A stretch of 64,000 nt of DNA. It comes from Aphelocoma coerulescens. Its lineage: Eukaryota > Chordata > Aves > Passeriformes > Corvidae. Below, piece by piece: positions 55,509 to 64,000 of the stretch. Both the position numbers and the translations under genes were made by a program. The stretch's first letter is position 1. Every line of letters begins with the position of its first letter. The stretch covers positions 55,581,109 through 55,645,108 of the forward strand of contig NW_027184085.1 of NCBI RefSeq assembly GCF_041296385.1. The letters are read 5' to 3'. The notes beneath the pieces are model-generated. The model was not told where the DNA came from. It did no database searches and saw nothing but the letters and a program-made list of their open reading frames with translations.

Positions 55509-56765
55509 AGGTGACAAGCCCTTCTTACGCCGTAGCTATCAGGTAGCCCATGGAGCACATCACCCCTGTGTGGTGAAAACACAGCAAAGAGTATTTTATA
55601 ACAGTATAATGTATCCCCTCAGAGGCTGCATTTCCTAAGATATTGATATAGTAGTAATGTTATCTCAAATTCTCTCTCCAGGTTACTCACTGAAACAGTA
55701 TATCCTTCCTTTCTCAGGAAAGGGGACTCATGAATAGCTCGAGACTTTTCTGTTACTAGATATTGTACAATTATAGGTATCAAATGACTCATTAATCAAA
55801 TAGCTCATTATTATGATATAGACAGTCTTTCAGTGCTCCACTTTTTGCTTTTGTGCAAGCAGCCCAGGAATATACAATGGGCAGTGGCACTGGGGACAGT
55901 CGGATGTCATCACCCACACAGCTGAGAAGTCTTCCATATATAATTTAACTCAGTGTGAGATATTTTGCTTCCTGGTCTGATTTCAGCTCACCAAATGGCA
56001 GTCATGTAGGAAATTTTCACTACTGTAATTTCTTTGTGTCAGTGTTGAGTGCTGGCAGAGAGCAAGGCTGGCTGAGGCTGGGATGAGGGTCTGCTTGAAG
56101 GAATCCTTTCCTTCTCCCAAGCTGCTCAAGTCCAGCAGTCATCTGCAGGAGACCATGCTGGTGGTGGCCTCAGCAACAGCAGCACTCCTGCATCAAGGAA
56201 GGTTGTACCACGATATCAGTGTGAATCTCCAGATGAAAACCAGCACCAAGAGCAAACATACCTTTGACCCTACGACTCTGTAATGACAGGCTGTGCGAAC
56301 AGCCGGGGAATTTACAGCCCTTTGTGCTTCACAATGCAAGCTGTGTACTCCACTGGAACCCTTTCAGCAGAAGGCAGGCCTGCACCTGGATCTCACCGCA
56401 GTTTTGTCATGTGTATGTTAGGCAACTCCCAATAGCCGTCTGCCAAAATCTGTGAGACAAAGAGTCTCCTCTGGTGCATGCACTGTGGATCTGCTCCAAA
56501 TAAGAGTTTTGTCTTGTGTTCTTCAGTCACAAACCACACCAGTATTTTGTACTACAGGCTCTGAATTTCTGGCTGCTATCTCATTTTTTTTTTTCTTCAA
56601 CAGTTAGCTGGATTTAGGTTGTGGGTTTGGTTTTTTACTTCTGTTTCTGCTAAAAGTTGTAGGTTATGGCCAGCCTGAGCTGCAATTCAAGGACTTAGGA
56701 CAAAAAAGAATGATTCCTTGTTCCTCTTCCTTCAACTCCTCATGTCCCACTTCCATAAATTGATA

Positions 56766-56800
56766 AATGTAAATGTAAATGTAAAGAGATGTAAATGTAG
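56766..56800 (+). repeat. short TGTAAA tandem repeat
   Basis: About four consecutive TGTAAA units plus one separated copy after AGAGA. Simple repeat. Confidence 0.85.
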
Positions 56801-56910
56801 CTCAAGTCATGAAATCAGCCAGGGCAAGAAGGATACAGGAGAAGATGGAAGAAGCTGATGGTTCTTTCATGATCTCTTCCTGGAGTGGTTTTGTTTCAGG
56901 ATTAGATCTG

Positions 56911-57345
56911 TTAGCACTCCAGGTTCAGATGGCTGCCAGTGATAGTTAAGCATAAGGAAGCCACAAACCACTTTTGCATTGATTTCACAGTTTCAGCAAT
57001 GGCATCCTCCCAAGCAGCTCTAGCTAGGATGATCCTGGCCCATGTATGACAGTGCTCTCTGCCATCAGCCCTGCAGAAAAGTGTTTTTCTGCAAGTCCAG
57101 CAAGCCTGAGCAGAGCCTTGTGGACAGTTCAGCATAATTAACACAAGCTCTCTCTGTATATCCTGACTAGCTAGGAATTCGGGACTATCCTCTGCAGAAG
57201 CTATCAATTCCTGTAGCCATTCTGAGGGGTCCTGTTTACTTCCCTGCGGATAGTAGACAGTTTGTGCTAGCCTTTGTCTTGAGAGGCGGAAGGCTGACAG
57301 TGAAATGTGTACTTGGAAGGCCGCAGACAGATGGAGAAGTTTCAC
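56911..57345 (-). other. unrecognised 144-codon open frame
   Basis: A minus-strand frame starting MKLLHLSAAFQVHISLSAFR that includes SKQDPSEWLQELIASAEDSP and WEDAIAETVKSMQKW. I cannot assign it to a family. The segment QDPSEWLQELI..RELVLIMLNCPQGSAQAC and the Trp/Cys content recall a retroviral Gag-like alpha-helical domain, but this is only an impression. It has no clear promoter, no splice sites checked against a homologue and no neighbouring retroviral motif. It may be a repeat remnant, an exon-like fragment or chance. Confidence 0.3.
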
Positions 57346-60300
57346 TCGGCAGCTGGTGGCTCAGGGACTTTCGCCCCTCTTGGTAACTGATGGCTGTGTT
57401 TTACACAACCTTTACTGAGGTGGGCTGCATGTCAGAAATAGCTGGGAGCTCCTCACTTGTTCCACAGAAATTCAAGATATGAAATTACTTGTCATACTTT
57501 CCCTTCTTTTGTTTCTTCTCTACATCAGTTTCTTTCCGAAGAACCAGGATGTCCGAAAATCAATTCAAACCTTCTGTTGTCATGAAATCATCTAAGAGTA
57601 TGTCATATTACATTAAATGAAATGTATAGCATCATACTTGTTTTCTGTTACTTAAACTTGAAGCAGGTCTCCAAAAAATAAGGATCTCAGTCAGATTACC
57701 AAATTATATAAACTAATTGGTGTAATTTTGTATCAGTGGAAAAACTGGTCCTGTATTGCAATCCTGAGGTGTCATGAAACACAGGATTCTGTTGTGGGCA
57801 TGCTGGTAGACAAATAAAAACACAAAGGAGATTTGTATTCCCTGACCTCTGAATTATGTTGATTCTCCCAGGACAAAGATGACAGCTCTAGATTTTCTCT
57901 TTGATCTCCTTCTCTGTCTTAGTTGACTTCTAAACTAAATCTGAGCAGTGAAGCCTACTCAGATGCTTTTGTCTTTCTGTTCCCCCAGGACTGTGAGATA
58001 TTTTCCCATTCCCATTGCACAGGGAATCCAGTCAAGCACACACCCTCAGCAGCTGTCTAGCACCATGGTGAGGCGGGTCTTCTCCCACTGTGCTCCTGTA
58101 CGCCACCCTTGAATTCATTGGCCATCATCACCTGAGGAAATCTACTTAAAGAGTGTTTGAATCTAGTGGCAGGGAGTGATATGGTTAAGGGCAAGCACAA
58201 ATAATTCAGTATAGAGGAGAGAAAGAGCACTTCCATTCTATACTATGCCGGGGAGCAAATGGATATGTGTAGATACTTGCATCTCAGACAACTCTATCAT
58301 TGAGCAATGGAGATGCAAGAAAGGTGATGTTAAAGATAGCAGAAAACTGTGCTGGTATTCAGCATGAAATGCTTCACTCTTGAATTGTATACATGAGCAA
58401 ACATTCGAAATAATGAAAAAAACCACCTCTGAAATGTCAGTGTGCATGCCTCTCGTAAAGACTGTGACCTGCTTTTATTCGCTGAACGGCATTCAGAGGC
58501 CTGCATCCAGCTCGAGTAATATGGAAGAGAATCCATGTGAATACTTTATGAATTTTGTATAAACTCTTTCCTTCTGCAGGGAGTGATGTAGATGTGAACT
58601 GTCACTGGCAGAAAAAAAAATGCCACAAAACAGGAGATCTTCTGGTGGCGGGAAAGGTGTTGCAAGCAGGACAAATGAGACAAAACTATTTCAAAGATCA
58701 CAGTACTTGCATGAAGACCTAAACCTCTCCCTGCAATAAACCCCATCTCTATAGTTTTTCTAGGCACCACAGGGGCATTTTTCCCTCCATTTTTTTCCCC
58801 GCCTGTGCTGCTCTGGGGTAAACAGAGGAGCAAAAGTCTCTGGACTCTCTTCACAAGCAGTTAGAAAACTGTCTGCTTCTGTTTCTCTTCCACATTTTAA
58901 CTGAGATCCTTCTCAAAATGGCCAGCTCCTGTACCTTCCCCCTGACAGCCATGTTAATAAATTCCACTCGGGATTCAGCCTTAGCCCGGGATCCCCAGAT
59001 CTCTCTCATGATGCAGCTGCCAAATCACATCTTCACTTCCTGCTGGAGAATTTGATTTTTACCCTTTCAATGTCTCTAAACTTCCTTAGTGATCTAATTT
59101 TTACCCACCATCACCACAGACTGAAACAGGGTTTTATTTATTTTTATATACTTTATCCTAATAGAAACTGGCAAAAACATGAAGGTCACTGAACATATAA
59201 GAATTAATATGGCAAATAAACAACAGGAGATACTGAAGCAGTTCTGCTGCTACTCTATGGCTAACACAAGATACTTGGCTGCTAATGGCCAGATGAAAGA
59301 TTCTCACCCTTTCCCTGTACTTCTTGCTTCCCTTACTTCTGGCTTTAAGTCCTTGGGCACAAGCAAAAAAAAGAGAATTAAAAAGTGAACTCCAAATCCA
59401 CAATATATTGGAGCCAGATATTTTGTTCTACTGTGCTGAGACCTTTTTGATACTTGAGATACCTATCTCTAGACTTTTTGTCTTGCTCCCTTTAAGGACC
59501 TCTGTTCAAGTTCCATTAATACATGTATTCAGTATTTTTGAGATGCAAACACACAAAAGAAAGTACAGAGAGAAAACTGCATCTGCATTGTTTGAAAAAT
59601 TATCTTTATGTATGATTTCCTCCTAGCCTGTCCCATATGACATTAGCAGAGTATCACATGCCCCTGGGAACAAGCTCATTTTAAAAATATGGGTTAAGTA
59701 TGTAGACTACTATTAATGTTTAATGTATTGAGTATGTTATTAGATATTTATGAGGAATAAGCTAAAGTACATTATTATGCATACCATGAATATATCATGT
59801 AATTGCCATTTTTTGTTGCAACTACAATTAATCAAGCTTGACAATACAAAGAAAATTTGGGGTATCTAGAGTTTTAACAATTATTAATTGAGCAAAACAC
59901 AGAAAGCTTGTGTCTATTAATTTACTGATTCTATTCAGTTACTTAAAAGAATGTGTCTAATGAAGAAATCAGAGACATGCAAATCAGAGAAAGATAAGGG
60001 AAAGATGAGCACTGCTGAGATCTGCATGCAAATGTTGTCATGTATGTTTTAGTAATTTTGTGTGTTTTGCAAAAGGGGCAGGTCTGTAACTGTGAAGGCT
60101 CTGAAGAATGAAGCATAGACATGAAAGCTTTTTAGGCTCAGCTGGCCTTCAGAGACTGTTACGCCCTTCTACAAAGCCTGTCCAATTCACACCTTCAAGG
60201 TTTAAATGCGTCAGCTGGGCTCCGGTACTTTTCTTTCAGCTTAACTATACCAGGATTACATTTGACTTAACTTTCCTTTTTCAAAATGGCATGCTGTGCT

Positions 60301-63300
60301 CCTGCAATAAAATTCATCCCCTGCATTTACCCATGGGTTAATGAAGTCTTTAATCCCCTCTAAAAGTGGATTTAGCTCCCTGCAGATTGGCTTTGCACAG
60401 AGCAAGGTGGATGCAGACCCTGCTGTGCCCAAGGGCTGACCCTCCCAGTGTCTCACAGCACCAGAACGAGCCTGCCCCTTTACCTGTGTGTCCACTGGGC
60501 ATCTGAGGCTCTCCAGAACCTCCACACCAGTAACTCCATTAACACCAGTATCCAGCTGGGATCAGCGTTTAGGCATCCATCATGCTGCTGCACAAGTCAT
60601 GACATCTGTCACCTGCCTGCAGGAGCACTGACTCTGCAGCCTCCTGGCAGGGAGCACGGCACTGATGAGAGTTCCTGTGCCTCCTTCCTCCTCAGAAGGA
60701 TGACAAAGGCGCTGGTGACCTGTCAAAGAACAACTGGCTCAAACAAAGTTGGCTTATGTATATAAAGGGATGTGCATCACAGAGAAAAAGGCCAGAAATG
60801 TCACTTAGGGCAGTTTGTCTGAAATCACTACACAGCAAATTGTTCCTTGTAGTGTTAATAAAGAGCCAAGGGTGGAGCACAGTGACACTCCTGCTCCTTG
60901 GTCCTGTTGTGTGGAGTGTGGAGAGGATCTGGGGCATAAATTTGTCCTGGATCTGAGATGGATGCTAAGGCTGGCCAGCAGTATTTGGGGTCCAACTCCC
61001 CAAATCATGGCTCTGCCTGGCTCCCCCTGTGTGCTGCAGTGCAGGGCAACCAGAGCACCACGAGGTGCAGAACCACAGGGTGCAGAAGCAGAGAGCCACA
61101 GCTCTGAGTGTTGTCCCACGGACACCACAGTGCAAAGTAAGCTGTTGCCAACCTGGCTGGGTGAGCTTGGTCGCCTTCATCTCATGGGTCACAGGCAGAA
61201 GCACAGTCCCCCATGACGTGAGTCCCTGCCATGGGCCCACAAGCACTTATGTACTATTCTGGAGCTCCTAGAATATGAAATCTCCCTGGATTCCCAAGCA
61301 AATTTATTTTCATTCCTTTGGCTTCTACAGACCACTTCACAACTTCAGCAGTTGTCATCAGCATACTTGAAAAGGCCTCCCTGATGCAGCAGCCTGAGTG
61401 GAACAGACTTCCCTCCAATTCAGTTACAAGACGCTAAATCCACAGAGGCACATTCACTTTGCTCTGCTGTGGAGAGGAAAGTCAAATGCATGTTAGTGTG
61501 CCAAGGGTGACCCCTCTCAGTGTCCTCCCCAAATAACTTGTCAGACAAGGATTTCAAAGAGGCTAAAGATAGACTAACTCCTACTAGTTTGGAATATTGC
61601 ACTATTTAATACATTTTTACTGCATTTATGTTGAACTGAGGTGTGTAAAATGTTGGCAAAATGGACATTTTAGCCTGGTTTTTTTTGGGCTTTTTTTTTT
61701 ACCATTAGTTTAAAACAAACAAGAATAATCTGTTCCTGACTGACAGCAGTAGATGAGCAGAAGTGTTTAGGCTAGAGCTGTCTCAACCCATAAAAAACCC
61801 ACTTCTAAAGTGCCTGAATCTTCATTTCCCAGTGTTTCCAGAGCACAGAACTTCACTGGAGTGACTGATATTTACTTACTAAAAAAAAAAAAAAAGTTTT
61901 CTTTACATACCTGTTCACTCCAAATCTGGCTAGCATCAAAAAGCACCAGAAAGCTCAGTTTGTTCTGACAGGACAAGTGGTCTGTGGGTAGCTGGAGTAG
62001 GCTGGGGCAGCCAGTGAGGGAATGGGCGGGGGGTCCAGTCCAGACTGGCTATCAGATCAACAGCTGCTGCAGAGTTTAATTTCCTTTTATAGAAGGGAAA
62101 CTGTGGGAACTGTGGCTCTCTGCAGTCGGTGGAGCCTTTGGCTTAAAAAACTGCCCTCCCTGGGGAACAGACGCTACGTAACATCTCAAATGCCTGCGTG
62201 TTTGCTCAGGTTTCTGCCACAGCTAAAAACAGTGTGCTTGTGTTTGTTTTATGCAGGGATCTGTGAAGCATCCCTTTTCCATGGCTTCTGGACCATGACT
62301 TGGAGTTACAGGAGATGAGAAAGCCTGCAACAGTCCTGAGAGGTTACAGGCAGATGGTAAGGGAAGTGCAGTGTTCGGACCGTCCAGGGCAGAAGGAGAA
62401 ATGTGCCAGAAGCCTACCTGCTGCTATGCACAGGGCCCCATGGGGCAGAGCACGGGCTCGGGTGCCTGCCTGGGTTTGTGCTGGTGGCCACTGAGCTCAG
62501 GAACATGCCTGCAGCTGTCACAGGGCTGGAGAACAGCTTTCCCACTGATAGCTGTCATTCCCAAGTCGTGCTCAAAGCTGGCAATGCCCCTCAGCAGGAG
62601 GAGTGTGCATCCTGGGCAGAGGAAACCTGTGCCTCTGCTGTTCCCTCACTCCCATGTTTAATAAAAACTAGGATAAACCAGTGCTGGCAGAAGGGAAGGG
62701 GACAGGACTTGTCTTACAGCCAGGGAAGCTCACCTTTGTTAACGCAGTTAACACCTTTTCTTTAGATGCCCACCATCCCAGTCCTACTTGTACCACCAGC
62801 TCCTCATTCTGTAGAAGGAAGTTGCTTGAGGCTGGAGGTTTTTTAGGCTGAAAACAGATGTCAAGGCAGGGAGCCATCAGAAAAAATTGGTGGTAGTAGC
62901 AGTTTGCATGGTGTGCACAGGAAGCTATCTATAGCAACTGGGAAGTCACAGAGGGCACGTTATCACCACCCCGCAGGTCTCATTCTGGCCACATACACGG
63001 AGTTATATATAGAGCCATACACAAAAATACAGAAGAGCCCTGTGTCTGTGTTGGAAAGTCTCATCAGGACTTCTCTTGAGCAGACTCCTGTCCTTGGCCT
63101 CACCAGAGAACTGCATATTTCAGAGGATATTTTGGAAGGATGCTGGACAGTGAGAACTTCCCAAGGACAGCTGATGTGTAAAGTACAAGACCAGAGTGCA
63201 TGTATGCCCAGTCTATCTAAGATTTCTGATTTCCTCTGAAGTATTTTTGGGCTATTTATAGAAACCTTCCCCTCACCCTGCCTTCCCATCTATGTACCTC

Positions 63301-64000
63301 ACAGGTTGGCTGTAGGATAAACCAGAGCAAAACTCTGATTGGTTTAAAAATTCACAGGCTGGGGTTTTGGGGGAAGTGGGGGCAGTGTTAAAAAAAATAT
63401 TGAAGTGGAACTAAAGAACTGTAAGAAATAGTCCAGGAGGATCCTTAAGAGCCCACCAAAGTGCCCCAAAGCAGGATGAACTGTCCCTACACCATGCCCA
63501 ACAGTTCTTAAGCTGCTGTGAAAGAGCACCCCTGACAAACGCTCCCTGGGCAGCAGGTTTACACAGATGATGCCTTTCCACATGATACTTCTCCAAAATG
63601 AGTCTGAATTCAACGGAGGCTTTAATAATAAAATAAGCAGAATGGATGTTGGGACAAAGATTAAAATGCAATTTGGTCAAGTGAGCTTATTTTAGTAAGG
63701 CTTGGCTGTAATTTAAAGAAGGTTGTTAAACATAGATTTCTGGACAGCACAACAGCAAATAAATATACCTCTCTGCTTAGGGTAACCTTTAAATTAACCA
63801 AAGGCAGCATGCAATTTCAATAGTGGTCTTGCATATTTAGCTTTCTAGGCAGCATAGGCACCACTCCTGTCCCACAAGCACTCAGTAAGGGTGATAAACC
63901 ACAGAAAAACTTGTTTTGACTTTTGTCCTTTTTAGTTCAAATTCTCCTTTTGCAGCTTTCACATAAAAGGTGGGATCCTCCCTCCCAGGGTGAGGCAGAG

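Larger units (their letters stand above)
54601..64000. other. upstream flank of TRIM36, no gene recognised
   Basis: About 9.4 kb beyond the TRIM36 promoter. Contains two perfect hairpins (54775-54810, 55473-55508), a short TGTAAA-type repeat (56766-56800) and an unexplained 144-codon minus-strand frame (56911-57345). In mammals PGGT1B lies next to TRIM36 on this side, but no PGGT1B exon was recognised here. Confidence 0.55.

Noticed and set aside
1..64000. CRISPR array, operon, bacterial promoter or riboswitch
   Set aside because: The window is avian nuclear DNA. The only tandem repeats are microsatellites and minisatellites without spacers.
1..64000. tRNA or rRNA genes
   Set aside because: No cloverleaf with A and B box or rRNA-like block was seen. 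The tRNA-like match at 22476 is a retroviral primer binding site, not a gene.

Overview
This 64 kb window is vertebrate nuclear DNA, almost certainly from a bird. It holds many CR1 LINE copies ending in the avian CR1 3' motif (ATTCTGTG-type repeats), avian-type long terminal repeats, an AT-rich intron-heavy layout and two sharp CpG islands. Species cannot be fixed from the sequence; the number of LTR insertions would suit a neoavian or passerine genome, but that is a guess.

The window contains one recognisable host gene, TRIM36 (haprin), on the minus strand. All ten coding exons can be placed from 54433 down to the stop at 16235. They join in frame through consensus GT..AG sites into a 730-residue RING / B-box1 / B-box2 / coiled coil / COS / FN3 / B30.2-SPRY protein, almost the length of the human protein as I remember it. 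A second possible first exon (9 codons, 45461-45487) sits in its own CpG island 0.9 kb upstream of exon 2, so two promoters are likely. Upstream of exon 1 (54.6-64 kb) no gene is visible. The 3' side (1-16 kb) is the 3' UTR plus intergenic DNA.

Most other structure is mobile elements. (a) About 4.05-10.98 kb is one plus-strand CR1 LINE split by three LTR insertions: a minus-strand solo LTR (4287-5637, 5-bp target duplication), a plus-strand solo LTR (6808-8052, 6-bp target duplication) and a nested LTR pair (9896-10898). (b) A plus-strand CR1 lies at 14.09-15.2 kb. A long minus-strand CR1 fills much of intron 9 (16.72-20.06 kb) and is itself interrupted by an LTR. A third, at 45.93-47.42 kb, lies in intron 1. 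(c) Intron 7 contains a 6.4-kb class II (betaretrovirus-like) endogenous retrovirus antisense to TRIM36 (22384-28785 or slightly beyond). It has a PBS remnant, gag, a dUTPase-like/protease frame, a broken RT and RNase H, a long open integrase frame, a stub of the Env transmembrane subunit, a polypurine tract and a 3' LTR. A -1 frameshift heptamer with a downstream hairpin is still visible in the gag-pro overlap. Gag and pol carry stops, frame breaks and deletions, so the provirus is dead. (d) Further solo LTRs lie in intron 5 (about 30.92-31.6 kb) and intron 2 (38235-38681).

I saw no CRISPR array, operon, rRNA or tRNA gene. The observations most worth a second look are the nested-LTR record in the first CR1, the frameshift signal and open integrase frame in the provirus, the two TRIM36 promoters, and a 144-codon open frame of unknown origin at 56.9-57.3 kb.
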